NCBI GenBank assembly: GCA_943736015.1
Contig: OX031060.1
Span: 14,025,501-14,089,500, forward strand
Length of the DNA: 64,000 nucleotides
Origin: Tridacna crocea
Taxonomy: Eukaryota > Mollusca > Bivalvia > Cardiida > Cardiidae
Direction of reading: 5' to 3'
The translations under genes and the position numbers were made by a program. The notes beneath the pieces are model-generated. The model ran no database searches, was not told the DNA's origin, and was given only the letters and a program-made list of their open reading frames with translations. Of this stretch, positions 1-12,107 are shown one piece after another; within the stretch, counting starts at the first letter, position 1, and every line of letters begins with the position of its first letter.

Positions 1-500
1 CTCCTGAATTTTCTAGATCTCCTTACCTTCCTTTGAAATCCTCATATTTAATCATTTTCTTGCAGAGAAGTAAAGCCATAACGATTAAGAACATTATGCG
101 CAGGGAAGTGCGCACTAAAAAGTATCGGATACGTCTTTAGCGCATCTTCGAAATGCATTATATGTAGTAATTCGTTGTACATTTTGGACCCATGATGTCT
201 TCAAACCGGCTAATTCATGAAGCAGAATGCTTCTTTCACATACAGAAAAATTACCATAGATAAAAACGTGCCGACCCATGACCAGCCTGTAGGTACTTAA
301 AGTAGAAAAGCTCGCAATAGCAAAAGCTCGCAGTTTTACCGTGTGGTTTCTCAGACGACTTTTGAGGAAGTTCATGAATGGATGAACGGAAGAAAGACGA
401 AAAAGGTTCTCAAAATATCGAATGGCAACAATGATGCAGGCGTGATAATGATAAACATTGATAGGTATGATCAATTTAAATGGAATTCTAATGCATTTGC
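1..500. other. No gene recognised
   Basis: Unique-looking AT-rich sequence. Open stretches on both strands overlap and run into the CPAL palindrome at 504. No splice-bounded conserved coding block was seen. Confidence 0.4.
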
Positions 501-503
501 GAG

Positions 504-565
504 AGGTTTCGAACCAGGTCAGCCTGCGCAGTCCGCACAGGCTGACCTGGGTCGAAATTTTTCGC
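504..565. repeat. CPAL palindromic MITE core
   Basis: Inverted repeat reading 'tttcgaaccaggtcagcctgc' type sequence followed by its complement, with imperfect arms. It is one of about fifteen copies in the window. The family has two sub-types: one with arms containing GGTCAGCCTGCGC and one with GGATTAGCCTGCGC. The right side usually continues into 'gcagatgcattaagcccc'. Confidence 0.75.
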
Positions 566-877
566 TATTGGTCAAATTTCTGTATGCCCAAGGGCTAGTG
601 TACTTCATGATATTTTTTTTTCTTAGTGGATATTTCTGATGCATCATTATGTGACGATTTGAACTAAAGACATAACAATTAAGAACATTATATTGAAAAA
701 AAAAAATGAAAATGCGCAGAGATGTGCGCTCTAGAAACTATCGGGAACGTCTTTAATGCATCTTCAAAATGAATTATTCGAAGGGTGACCTTGGATGCAA
801 CTTTTCGCTATTGGTCAATTTTCTGTACGTCCAAGGACTAGTCACTCTCACGATATATATTTTTTTCTAAGTGGATA

Positions 878-1320
878 TAGAGGATATTTGTTTTTTTCGG
901 TGTAAGATCGAAAGTTATTTCATCGAGTGGACACCATCGGTAATATTTTCACGAGTGGCGCAGCCACGAGTGAAAATATTACCGATGGTGTTCACGAGAT
1001 GAAATAAATTTCGATCTTTCACCGAAAAAAAACAAATATTCTATTTATTTTATGCTTTTAACCCTTTCTGGGAGGAGCTTTATCAAAATTCAGTACAATT
1101 TTTTTCCCTCTTTCCCCGTGGCGTACCCCTCCCGCATAGCAACGTGACGTCAAGCGCGAGAAATGTTAGGTATATGACGTCATATTTCCCATCTGGTTGT
1201 TAGGCACGCGCAATTTACCTAGGCAACAAGAACGTGAAAATCGGTATTTTCACTGGTGTAAGATCGAAAATTATTTTCACTGCTATTTCTCGATATCCCA
1301 CCGGAAAGCATGAAATAAAT
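878..1320 (+). mobile_element. Family B MITE, about 440 bp
   Basis: Starts 'aggatatttgttttttt'. A long hairpin follows, centred on 'cgagtggcgcagccacgag', in which the ATTACCGATGGTGTTCAC arms pair. The element continues through 'ttttaaccctttctgggag' to an end at 'ggaaagcatgaaataaat'. Related copies lie at 10614, 15150 and 30016. No coding capacity is seen; it is a non-autonomous DNA element. Confidence 0.75.
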
Positions 1321-1460
1321 TATTGTTATATAATTATGTGATGATTTGCTTGGTGTCATGGACCACGTAGATGCATGAAGCCCCCTTTTGTAAAAAAACA
1401 TAGCTAATTTTGAATAGATATCACTAAAACAATAAAGAGAGTCACGCGCTAGTGAAACAG

Positions 1461-1656
1461 GGCCCGTATTCACCAAGCATTCTTGAGAATATTCAAGTCT
1501 TATTCTTCAGAATTTTGTTCATGTGAAAGTAACAGGACTTCTGATTGGCTAAACCAAATGGTTTAGCCAATCAGAAGTCATGTTACTTTCATGGTCAGGA
1601 AATCTTGAAGAATAAGACCAAAAATGTTCTTAGGAATGTTTGGTGAATACAGACCC
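1461..1656. mobile_element. Family C palindromic MITE
   Basis: Imperfect palindrome of about 195 bp. The outer arms read 'gtattcaccaagcattcttg' and its complement near 'ggtgaatacagaccc'. The core is 'ctgattggctaaacca' followed by its complement. Copies lie at 8291, 13590, 29023 and 60769. Confidence 0.75.
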
Positions 1657-1781
1657 AGGACTCTGTGATGAATAATACTAAACAAGTCATCACAGAATTC
1701 TTGATCTATAAAACTCGAAAGACGAACTTAATCATGAAGTAAAACGGTTCTTTGACATGGAAAAAAATAACCAAATGCAAA

Positions 1782-1862
1782 TATTTTCGACCCAGGTAGC
1801 CTGTGCAGACTCAGCAGGCAAATCTGAGTCAAAATATGTTTGCACATGCATTTTTTCACAGA
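1782..1862. repeat. Degenerate CPAL copy
   Basis: Contains 'tttcgacccaggtagcctgtg' and a diverged right arm, followed by 'gcacatgcattttttcacaga'. It matches the CPAL family, but the palindrome is decayed. Confidence 0.5.
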
Positions 1863-1892
1863 ATATGATACTATATAGTAACTAAAAGATTT

Positions 1893-2245
1893 GCGTTGTC
1901 TGCGCATGTCATATTCTTCGAAGATTCGACTGTCTTGTATGACGCATCACTATCCCCGATATCGGACAGGCTGTAGTAATACGCGCTATAAAGTAGCAAT
2001 GGAGAAAATGATTTTTATCAATACGTTTGAGGAAAATTCAGGCCTGTTTAGCCCCAGATTTCTCTAAACTGCTGATCGTAGCTGAGTGAATCGCACGAGG
2101 TAGCGTTTTGTTGAGTAAACGTTAATTTTAGTTTGAAATTCAAAGTAATGGTTGTCGCGTAGGAAAGTGGTTCGGTTCTGTACTCAGGATGCCCAAATTA
2201 GATAGATGAGTATTTATAGAATGCCATCTAGCGGGAGATAATGAA
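1893..2245 (+). mobile_element. Family H element, about 350 bp
   Basis: Runs from 'gttgtctgcgcatgtcatat' to 'tgccatctagcgggagataa'. The same sequence lies at 21782-22132 and 39411-39762, with reversed or partial copies near 40335, 42168 and 42354. No coding capacity is seen. The flanking duplication is unclear at this copy. Confidence 0.7.
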
Positions 2246-2671
2246 AAAAAAATGTGAAGAGTTAACAGACTTTAGGTTCGTAAAAGAACTTCCTATTCGT
2301 ACAACAATGAAAAACAACGAAAAACAACGCGGGCCCTGGATTCTCAACCCTCAACCCACCCCCCCTCTCCCCCGAACAGCACATGTCGGTAGGTAAGGGT
2401 GGCAACGTGAGGGTGGCCAATTAAGTTGACTTGCAATGTTTGTGCTAATAGAGTTTCAAAAGGCCTGTGGGAATGTCACATGACCAATAGCACGCGTTTA
2501 TTGTGTGGGATCCAATTCGCAGAGGTACCTTACCAATATTCTAACACCAAAATGCACCATTATTGATGTTACTGTCCAATTATATTCACGCTTACTGTAT
2601 CAAAAAATGTATTTGAGATATTTTTTGCGTTTTACATTAATGAAAAGATCCGTGCCCTTGCAAAAGATGGC

Positions 2672-3042
2672 TTAAGATAGTGAACCCGTAATTCTTCTAG
2701 AGCAGCATGGCATAAATTTTCTTTACAGTTGATAGAGACAGATCTATACAGATATAATACTTTTGCACATTTTTAATCGACCAGAAATTCCTTTGATGTC
2801 TATCTTCATATTATTTGCTGATATTTTTGTTAGTTTCCAGAAAAGGGATGTAATTATCATATCTCTTTGTAAATGAGAATATAGTAGTCATAGATTTATA
2901 GATGATAATTCCAGGAAGAACAAAAAGAAAAAAGTGGCTCGATGAAAGAAGTACAATAATACTCATTTTTAATCTTAGCAATTTTTGTAGGATGATAATA
3001 TAGTGAAAATAGCTGTTTTCTTTTACGGATCCACTACATTAA
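2672..3042 (+). mobile_element. TTAA-3 MITE
   Basis: Flanked by TTAA on both sides. Its inverted ends read about 'gatagtgaacccgtaat' on the left and 'ttacggatccactacatt' on the right. The interior 'accagaaattcctttgatgt' is shared with copies at 14944 and 35340. No ORF of note. Confidence 0.75.
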
Positions 3043-3142
3043 TGCAACACCGTGGTGAATGGATCAGTGGTAGCCACATTTTTGTAACGACCGACTTCAT
3101 GATAAAGTGGACACTGTGCCCTGGACATACAGAAAACCAATG

Positions 3143-3239
3143 GCGAAAAGTTTCGACTCAGGTCAGCCTGCGCGGACTGCGCAGGCTGACCTGAGTCGAA
3201 ACTTTTCGCAGATGCATTAAGCCCTCTTTTCACAGAGCA
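3143..3239. repeat. CPAL copy with perfect 30-bp arms
   Basis: Arms from 'cgaaaagtttcgactcaggt' to 'gcctgcgc' are perfectly complementary around a 5-base loop (3143-3207). The family-specific right flank 'gcagatgcattaagccctct' follows. Confidence 0.85.
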
Positions 3240-3425
3240 TAAATATACTGCATTGCGTCAAAAACGATCTAAAAACGCTAAAGCTAGTTGCTAAGATGTA
3301 TTTTCAGACAGTAATACAAGCTGATATTCAGATTTCATTGCCGCCTGTCGTAATTTGTTTCAGAAGCTGATGACTAAAAGATAAGCCGTCTTTGATGTTT
3401 GATTGGATGGAAACATTACGGATTT

Positions 3426-3645
3426 TTAATGCTTTACCAAATGACAAAATGTTGACTGAGCCAAATTCAAAGCATCTTCACACTATAATTGAGGGTTGTA
3501 CGAAATGACGAAATTTGCCCCTGATACAGCAGAAAAAAATGTGGGTAAAGGGGAAAAGGCTGGTTACCAGTATTTTCTTTTTTTTTTCCCCACACTGTTT
3601 TCGAAAGCTATCTTTCTCAGGGTCATTAAAAGTCACGATTGCGTC
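3426..3645. mobile_element. Decayed TTAA-1 MITE
   Basis: Keeps the order seen in intact copies: 'taccaaatgacaaaatg', 'ccaaattcaaagcat', then a damaged hairpin core ('gctggttaccagtattttc'), then 'tttctcagggtc'. The right end is lost. A second truncated left half lies at about 3895-3965. Confidence 0.6.
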
Positions 3646-4058
3646 GCAAAGAGTTGAAAATTATAGATTTTAGAGCATTCAACCCGAGTTTTAACTTTTT
3701 GTCATAGCGATAGATCTTTTCCTAGTAAGATATAGAGGGAAAAGTTGATCGTTCGAAGTTGCGATAATCCGAGCTTATCGTTCAAATTCGAATTTTTGAA
3801 TGGAAAATGTTTTGGAAAATAGTGTATCAGCACATCTAATTGCTAATATGTCTCTGAAAACGTTTGTAAGTGAGCTGTCCTCTGCAAAATTGGGGCTTAA
3901 CCCGTTACCACACTGCAAAATTTTAAACCTATCCAAATTGAAAGCATTTGCAGACGACAATTTCAATTTCCGTGATTCCATGTTACCACGTAATTCAGCA
4001 TAATAGTCATGGATACATAAAATTCGTTTTGTCTTTCTCCATTTTGCAGAAAATTGAC

Positions 4059-4289
4059 TTAACTCTTTACCACACGAGAAAATTTTAGACTGTTCCAAAT
4101 TGAAAGCATTTCCAGATGACAAAATAAATGTGACTGAAAAATTGAAATTTGTTCTGAGAAGGATAAAAAAAACACTGTGGGAAAAGGAGAAAATGCTGGT
4201 TACCAGCATTTTCTCCTTTTCCCATAGTGTTTTCAAAAGGCTTCTTTCTCAGGGGCGTCAAAAGTAGGGATTGTGTGGTAATGGGTTAA
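4059..4289. mobile_element. TTAA-1 MITE (piggyBac-like)
   Basis: Bounded by TTAA. The left end is CTCTTTACCACAC and the right end is its approximate complement GTGTGGTAATGG. The perfect hairpin core spans 'gggaaaaggagaaaatgctg' and its complement. Next to the core lies the recurring 'ccaaattgaaagcatttgc'. TTAA plus CCCTTT-type ends match the piggyBac superfamily pattern, which I infer from the ends alone. It carries no transposase. Confidence 0.8.
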
Positions 4290-4681
4290 AGCAGTAAGTT
4301 TGAATCCAGGTCTGGGTCGATACTTTTTGTTGTTGCAATAAGCCTCGCTCTCTGAGAGCGGAGCTCAAGTATATCTCGTATTACCGCTTTTAACTAACCT
4401 TGTTTGACTACCTTTAAAAACAATGTGGCAAAAGCAAAGAAATTGTTCGGATGTTTTCGAGTTCATTTCCTGGTCCCTCTTCGTGTTCGAATTACCCAGC
4501 TTTTCTTTTTATATTTCTATTTCTTTTACAATGCATAAAATCCATTAAATTTTTAGCATATTTCTTTTAACCCTTTTCTTTTAAATATGTGAAATGAAAC
4601 TTCCAAGCCGATGGTTCTAACAAAAATTTCGTTTCTTCAAAGGTATTTTTTGAGGAAAGATATCTTCCTGTCAGAACAGCG

Positions 4682-4760
4682 CAGATCCAAGATCCAAGAC
4701 CTTGATCTACACTGTCCGCAAAAAGCCCTTGAGTTGCACTGACCAGCCAAAGGGTTTAAA
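4682..4760. repeat. PAL element, degenerate
   Basis: Contains 'tccaagaccttgatctacac' followed by 'tgtccgcaaaa'. This matches a small family whose intact form pairs 'cagtgtagatc' with 'gatctacactgtc' around 'agactgcacgttctgtgcagtct'. Others lie at 9740, 20807, 25434 and 57325. Confidence 0.55.
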
Positions 4761-4779
4761 GCCCCCTGTAAAGTCCAAA

Positions 4780-7700
4780 AGTAGGTAATTTTCACCATTT
4801 ATAACTCGAAAATATAACAGATTACCCGTCACAACACACAACTATAAGATCGGGGAAACCCGAACGTGTCAGTTACTGCAATCGTTGCCATGATATACGT
4901 GTGCGAAAATACATAGAGAAACCCGTCGATTTCAGGGACGCCTTTGATCGAGACAATCTCCGTTATCGTTCGTGTACATTCGAACTAGGCTTCGAGAAAG
5001 TCACATGGTAACACTGCATCTCATTTGTGCTACATGACGTAGTACACTGGACTATTGTTTACATATCCAATACCAAATTATCCAAACTTTGTCATGAGTA
5101 CTCTCCCTTTAACCGAAAAGGTAAGAAGTTGGCTTTTAAGCTTTTTAACATTTCTTTCAAACTATAAATTCAATACAAGGGGTTCTTTGACAAATACCAC
5201 TTAAGCGTTTTCAACGCTTTGATTCAAGCCTAGAATGGGGATAAAACGATGGGGTGAATGAGAGTTTTGTTTTGACGTATTGAAATATCACGTAGTGTTA
5301 ACGTCACTATTACGGCACTGCGAAGATTTACGACGAAAAGTCGGCAAATCCTCGGCTATCATTGATGTTTAAACAAATAAAAATAGATAATGCAACATGG
5401 TAGGATCTATTCTAGTTTCAAAATTATTTTTCTCTGCCATTGACTTGAACTTCTACGAAGTGCACCTTTAGGAATCGTTAAGGTCATAATAATCTCCATA
5501 TTTTACATGGTGAAAATGAAGTTTATTTGTATTATATAAACAGGCCTCTTTACATTTGGACTCTATTGTGACTTTAAGAGAATTCTGAATCAAGGTCTAC
5601 AATTCATATCAATTAATCTCAGTTGTTATTTCATTGGAACATAAACCAGAAAGTGCACCCTGATGTGGGTATTTCTGAAAGTAAACCCGACCCACATAGG
5701 TTTAAAACCCGGCACCTTTGATACAAGAGACCGGTGTAATGCAGAGAAATGTCCCCCATTACAAAATGACCCACGGTCATTTCTTGACGTAGAAGGGTCA
5801 TTTCTCGACGTAGAAAAATGACCCAGAGGTCATTTCACGACGTAGAATAATGACCCGGGTCATTCCTCTACGTCGAGAAATGACCCAGGGGTCATTTTGT
5901 AATGGAGGTCATTTCTCTGCATTACACCGGCGCTTTACCACATGTGAAACTCCTTTTATACCTGAATAAGTAAGGTCGTTCAGTCCCACGTGACTGTTCA
6001 AACATACATTGTGGATGTTAAAGTGTAAGGTAGGACTTAAATTTTGAGATGAGGTGACCCATATCGCTTACTCTTTATGATCACATAGAAATTTACTTAG
6101 GAGAAAATACTGGTAACCAGCTTTTTTGCCTTTTCCTACAATGTTTTCTGCCCAGAACAAATTTCAATTTTTAAGTCATGTTCATCGCTGATCCCTGACG
6201 ATTAGGCAACTTTCGTCGTAAATGTCTACAGTGACGTAAACACCACTTGATCATTCAAAGCGTCGAAACAAACCCTTCATTCACTTGATCGTTTTGTTGT
6301 AGGCTTGAAAAACGTGAGTTTATCGATATTGTAAACAGAAACAAAGACACAGGCTGATCATCGCTTATTCATTTGTCATCAATGCAGGAGGAGTTTACTA
6401 GATCTACATCGAAATAAGAAAACAGGTTCGGAATGAGCAATCTTACTATCCGATGACATAACTTTGGAATAGTAATCAATAGTCCTGTCTACTACTGCAT
6501 AGCATTTATGAGATGCCAGGTTATCACGTGACGTTCTCGAAGACCTGCACTCCGGATCATTCATCACTGTAGTGGGTTCAGAAAGTAGTCCGTCATAACG
6601 TGATACTTTCGTCACATAACCATAATTCAAAATGGCGACACAGGTGGAAGAAAGACCAATATCGATTGTTTTGTGTGCTGTTCAAACAGCATACGGCCTA
6701 TCAAACTAAGTGGTAGGAAATGTGAAAAAGAGGGATCTTATAAAAAAAAAAAACCTTAAATGTCTTTTAAAGGATGATAACTTATTTTTTAATCCTACAA
6801 ATTTAGATCCATCGATGTCACCCCTCATAACGTACGTTAGTGTGACGTCACAGGTAGTGAAATCGGACCCTTGTTATAAAGTCAGTGTGCGTGTTTGGTA
6901 AGACTTTTTTTTTTTTGTAATCGTTCAGGACTTTAAATGATCTGAAAAAGTTTTTAGACCTCCAAAGCGTACAATGCCTAGGGACTTTGTTTTTTGTTTT
7001 TAAAGCTTTTGTTAGCTACTTATAATGATGAAATAGACTTCGACCAACTATTAAAACCCAATCACTTTTTGATATTTGGTCAAAGTGTTTGTGCATATAG
7101 ACATCTGCTTCCTGTTTAAAACATCAGAATATTAAAAGTATTCATCCAATGTCTTTGATAAATACATGAGAGTCTTTGTAGTCCGTTTGTATCCACCCAA
7201 GCTAGCCTCATTCTATCTTCATATCCTACTTACTTTTCAATATGGCGGACATTAGTTACGAAAATGCGCAGGTCCGATATCACTTCCTGTGACGTAGGTT
7301 GTTACCCTTGGATGTGTCAAAACTGTTGTCATCATTCATGGGCGCAGATATTTTTGTTAAAATTCGCGTATGATTCTGATCAGTAAAGAAGCTCGAAAAA
7401 ATAGCTCCATCGTACACAGGTAAATGCATTGGTTTGATTACACCTATAATGTATCCAGTCATATTCCCTTTGTCTACTTTATAATGTTACACATAAAACA
7501 GTTAAACGAAAACAAAACATCTTTTCCTCGGTTGGACAAGATTCTTGTCATTTAGCCCATTGCAGAGATGTATGGTGAGAGTAACGAACGTCAACTCTGC
7601 TCGAAGATTGGCTCGAATATACATGAACGATAACGAAGGTTGTCTCGATCAATGGCGTCCCTGAAATCGACGGACTTCTTCATGCATTTTCGCTCACGTA

Positions 7701-7830
7701 TATCATGGCAACCAGTGCAGTAACTGACACGTTCCAGTTTTCTCCGATCTTATATATGTGTGTTGTGATTGGTAATCCGCTATATTTTCGTTTTGAATAC
7801 ATATTCTTTGGCTTTACTGTGGCTTTCAGA
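4780..7830. mobile_element. Large foldback element, about 3 kb
   Basis: The left arm (about 4780-5000, e.g. 'gtcgatttcagggacgcc', 'gatcgagacaatctccgtta') recurs as its complement at about 7580-7830 ('aacgaaggttgtctcgatca', 'ggcgtccctgaaatcgac'). An inner pair (about 5220-5340 and 6180-6310) is also inverted. The interior holds only short open stretches, one of 83 codons at 6379-6630 on the minus strand without recognisable similarity. It is best read as a non-autonomous foldback transposon; exact ends were not fixed. Confidence 0.6.
5731..5931. mobile_element. GTCATT foldback MITE
   Basis: Ends 'ccggtgtaatgcagagaaat' and its complement. The interior is a ladder of short ATGACCC / GGGTCAT units separated by CGACGTAGA or CTACGTCGA. 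The copy sits inside the 3-kb foldback element. Relatives lie at 49455, 49541-49925 and 61124. Confidence 0.75.
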
Positions 7831-8290
7831 TGTGACTTAGGCCTATATGGTTGGATCTTGTTTGGAAGGACGGACAGCATTGCTTGAAAAAAACGGGATT
7901 TTTCTCCTTTTTCTCGCAATGTTTACGAAAGCCTTTTTTCCTGTAGGTCGCGTTAACTCGACGGCTCTTCGTAAAGGGATAATTTCATGTATGTCAAGTC
8001 AATTATCAGGCTTTCGAGGCCCCATGCAAAGGAGCGTTAATTCCAACTGAACCGATAATTGATAGCATGCAGCAAGTTTCTACCACAGCTACTGATGCAC
8101 GAGAAAATATCGTGTCAAATGGAGACAACGCTTCTTCATCCATTTAACACTGAGTAGCCTTTTTGATAGGAAGATCTATAGATAAAGATCCGGAGGCAGA
8201 AGATGAAGTTTGACTTTGGATCTGTATATCCGACACCGAGTTGGATCTTGCTTTGCTCAAGAGTAAATCGTGTAAGATTCGTAACCTGGT

Positions 8291-8484
8291 CCAAATTCAC
8301 CAACTGTTCTAAAGAATAATCAGTGTCTTATTCTTCAGGATTTTCTGACTGTGAGAGAAACAGAACTTCTGATTGGCTTAACCATTTGGTTTAGCCAATC
8401 AGATGTTATGTTACTTTCACAACGATGAAATCCTGAAGAATAACACTAAACATGTTCTTTAAAAATGGTAGGTGAATACTGACA
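8291..8484. mobile_element. Family C palindromic MITE
   Basis: Outer arms are 'ccaaattcaccaactgttct' and its approximate complement at 'ggtaggtgaatactg'. The core pairs 'tgattggcttaacca' with 'ggtttagccaatca'. Confidence 0.7.
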
Positions 8485-8519
8485 CTTTGTACCCTTTGTT
8501 CCATCCTCATTCGAGACAC

Positions 8520-8547
8520 GGTTGTTGTTGTTGTTGTTGTTGTTGTT
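8520..8547 (+). repeat. (TTG)n microsatellite
   Basis: About nine uninterrupted TTG units. Confidence 0.95.
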
Positions 8548-8699
8548 TTCGGAGTATATTGGGACCCTAGCCTAGTACTGGTGCAACTTCGAACATTATA
8601 CTTTATGAGTATGCCATCAGTCACGTGATATGAGTGACGTACCCCTGAAAGCAGCGTAAACACCAATCAATCAATTGAATGAATCAACCAAAAACTATT

Positions 8700-10140
8700 A
8701 TCGCAATTCACACATTCACAGGTATCGTTTATAGTCGATTAATATTACCTGTTCTGTTCTCAAAATAAGACAAATCGATTTTTATCACACAACTCCCTTT
8801 ATTTTAAATATAATACAGCATTAATTTTACGAATTTTCTTGTCTTACACACGTGTGATAAAATAGTGCCGTATTTGTTCAACGCGCTGTAATTATACGCC
8901 TAATTTCTAAAATAGTGCTGACAAAGATGTCTGTCAAAACTGATGACCGTGACAAAGCTGCAAATTTAAGCATTCAATATGATTAAAAAAAAAGACAAAA
9001 CTCCATACGCAAGATTCTTTGGAACTATTTTCTGTCTGTGATGTACAAACCTGTCAAAGAAACAAATAGGCTTGATATAATTTTCAATACACATGCGCAT
9101 GTAGGCTATATTTTCAACGCGTCATTAACTCTTGAAATGCAGATATGTGATAAAACGAATCTGAAATCGTTTGCTTTTGAGATAAAATTTTATCAAGTTA
9201 GTACACAACATAAATGTTGAAAGCTCGCCAAAGGCTCACTTAATAACATATATTAAAGACTCGTTATATAAAATTTTATATCAAACATCAGTTCATGCCA
9301 GACCCTATATATCAGGAACTGAAAAAAGACATTCATGTCTTTGGAGAGAAGTTGTAGCTCTGTGAAAAAAATGTTAGGTAAAATGTAACATTTTCGACAA
9401 TTCCCATAAAGTTTCCAACTCTTTCAAAGAATTTCAGAACTTCCATGATTTGAACTAAAGACTTTTGTTTACTTCTGCAAATGTTTTAAATGTGGATAAC
9501 TCTTATTTTGAATTATGTACAGATAGATAGAAAATAAAAATGATAATAATAATAATATCCATTCTTAATTGTTTTCTCTGTTTTCATGATTCTAATTTAG
9601 AAAGTAACACGATTTTTGATTGGCTAAATTATCTTGTTTACCCAGTATGAAATTTTTACTTTGGATTTTAGAGAGTTCCTGTTAATCAGACTAATATGTT
9701 ATTAATCCTTACGCTGCTAAGCTCGACTCAATGACCTCTTGCAGACAATGTAGATCAAGATCAGACTGCACAGAACGTGCAGTCTGATCTTGGATCTACG
9801 CTGTCTGATATGGAGATATTCTGTTTTCTTTGAAAAATAAGTTTGAAATAGTATTATGCGGGTATTTACATTCGGCTCGAAAGTTTCTTATAACTTGTTT
9901 AGCTGGATTAGGGTAGAGAATCGAAAAAAGATCTATCGATAAAGCTCTCGTTTGAACAAAATGAATTAACTTTATAGTCCATATTCCAGTAATAGTTTCT
10001 GGCAAAAATCGCCATTCCCTTCCCTCTTCACAACAATACAGATCTGTAAGAAATTCGATGGTGCGCCAATTCTTGTGCTGATTAGGTCTAATAGAGTGAC
10101 ATTAATTATATACAAAGCTTTTTGTATTAATGTGTAACCC
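8700..10140. other. No gene; one PAL palindrome
   Basis: AT-rich stretch with scattered stops in all frames. The only structure seen is a PAL palindrome at about 9745-9812, where 'gtagatcaagatcagactgc' pairs with 'gcagtctgatcttggatcta', plus a partial family C piece near 9600-9660. Confidence 0.45.
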
Positions 10141-10164
10141 ATGTACACTGGTTCAACACAAATG

Positions 10165-10290
10165 GAAAAATAATGAATGAATCAATGAATCAATGAATAA
10201 ATCTATGAATCAATCAATCGACCAATCGATCGATCAATCAATCAATCAATCAATCAATCAGTCAATCAATTAATCAATCAATCAGTGAAA
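10165..10290 (+). repeat. (AATC)n low-complexity tract
   Basis: Imperfect tetranucleotide array of 'aatcaatc' and 'aatgaatc' type units, about 125 bp. Confidence 0.9.
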
Positions 10291-10613
10291 TCTCACCAAA
10301 CAACAAAGAAGCAGTCAAGCAATTAATGAGTTTATGAAAAATTTATCCTACTGAATTTTGCGGGGGAAACCCAAACTTTAACTTTGAAAGCGGGTTCAAG
10401 TTACTATTAAGATGATTTGCGGGTATACATCGTTTGTATGACCAAATGATAAACCAATTTCTCTTGAAATGATTGATGCCGTAAATGAAAATTTCCTACA
10501 AATTTGTATTTTATAATCATGAAGCGAAAGATTATCTTTTTCTTCTAAAAGCACTGATATGAATGAATTATTGATAATAATTAAAAAATACTCTTCTTTC
10601 TACCGTAGTTTAT

Positions 10614-11064
10614 ATAAAGGATATTTCTTTTTTTCGGTGAAAGATCAAAATTTATTTCATCCAGTGAACACCATCGGTAATATATATATAATATATATAT
10701 ATATAATATTACCGATGGTGTTCACGAGATGAAATAAATTTCGATCTTTTACCGAAAAAAACAAATAGTCTATTTATTTCCTGCTTTTAACCCTTTCTGG
10801 GAGAAGCTTTATCAAAATCCAGTACAGTTCTTTTCCGACATTCCCCGTGGCACACCCATCCCGCATAGCAACGCATTACAATATTACAATATTGCGAGAA
10901 ATGTAAGGTATGTGACGTCATATTTCCCATCTAGTTGTGAGGCACGCGCAATTTACCTAGGCAACAAGAACGTGAAAATCGGTATTTTCACTGGTGGTAC
11001 CAGTGTAAGATCGAAAATATTTTTACTGCTATTTCTCGATATCCTATCGGAAAGCATGGAATAA
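10614..11064 (+). mobile_element. Family B MITE with AT-repeat loop
   Basis: Same ends and order as the copy at 878. The loop of its hairpin has been replaced by a (TA)n tract at 10681-10707, lying between the ATTACCGATGGTG arm and its partner. Confidence 0.7.
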
Positions 11065-11345
11065 CGTTAAATAAACCACAATTGTGAGTTATGAGGCACA
11101 ATAAATAATCCACGAGGGCGATAGCCAGAGTGGTTTATTAATTGTGGCTTTAACTCACAACGCTGTTTACTTAAGAAATAATCTTCTTTCTATCGTGGTA
11201 TATCGTTCAATAAACCACAGTTGTGAGTTATGAGGCACAATAAATAATCCACGAGGGCGATAGCCCGAGTGGGTTATTCATTGCGCCTCATAACTCACAA
11301 TGTGGTTTATTGAACGATATACCACGATAGAAAGAAGATTATTTC
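11065..11345. repeat. Nested 'aataaaccac' palindromes
   Basis: Two overlapping palindromes built from 'caataaaccacagttgtgag', 'ttatgaggcacaataaataa' and 'tccacgagggcgatagcc' plus complements, ending 'cacgatagaaagaagattat'. The same family recurs at 11540, about 17150-17220 and 58310-58635. Confidence 0.7.
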
Positions 11346-11629
11346 GATTCTAACATGGCCAATTCTTAATGAAAGGAAAACAAGTTCAAATTAAGAGTAA
11401 AAACGCGGATGAAGATTACGTTCCAATGAATAACTCACTCATTGAATGACGTCACTCTACATGGATTGTTGCAGATTTCACCACGTTTGCCTTGCACTGT
11501 GTTTATAGAGCCAAAGTCGCGTGTCATGTTAGAATGAACGATAAACCACGATAGAAAGAAGATTATTTCGAATCTAACATGACCAACGCGGATGCAGATT
11601 AAATATTCCATTGAATAACTCAATTACCC

Positions 11630-11887
11630 CATCCTCGGATACCCCGGGGTCTCCCAATTTGCTACGCTACATCGACCCTGGGACAATTGACTTATAAAAC
11701 TTTGAATCAGCCGCCGAAAATCGATACGAAACGTCATAGCGTACAGTCCACTCGCCCATCACCAAATGATGATGGAACCATTGAAAAGCCAGCGTTCGGC
11801 CAGAGTTAAAGCGAGGGAAATTCAATTAATTGTCCCAGGGGTCGATGTAGCGTAGCAAATAGGGAGACCCCGGGGTATCCGAGGATG
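11630..11887. mobile_element. Foldback MITE with 9-bp flanking repeat
   Basis: Inverted ends of about 57 bp start 'catcctcggataccccgggg' and end with the complement. The flanks read CAATTACCC (11621-11629) and CAATAACCC (11888-11896). I read these as a 9-bp target duplication with one change. The spacer has no coding signal. Confidence 0.75.
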
Positions 11888-12107
11888 CAATAACCCACCT
11901 TATACAGAATGACGTCACTTTACGTAGAATGATGTCACTCTACATAGAGTAACGAAGACTCTTACATGACACACGAATTCGGCACTATGAACACAGTACA
12001 ACGAAAGCATGGTAAAATCTGTGATATTCCATTTAGAGTGATTCAGTCATTCAGTATAAAGTAAGAAAGTAAATAAGTTATAAAATGGAATGTAATGTAT
12101 AAAAACA

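Noticed and set aside
6379..6630. 83-codon minus-strand frame with protein-like composition
   Set aside because: No start codon other than TTG, no recognised domain, lies in a repeat. Mentioned as a loose end of the foldback element only.
6632..6709. 25-codon ORF with a good ATG context (aaaATGGCG) encoding MATQVEERPISIV...
   Set aside because: Very short, inside a foldback element, no similarity recognised; a start context alone is weak.
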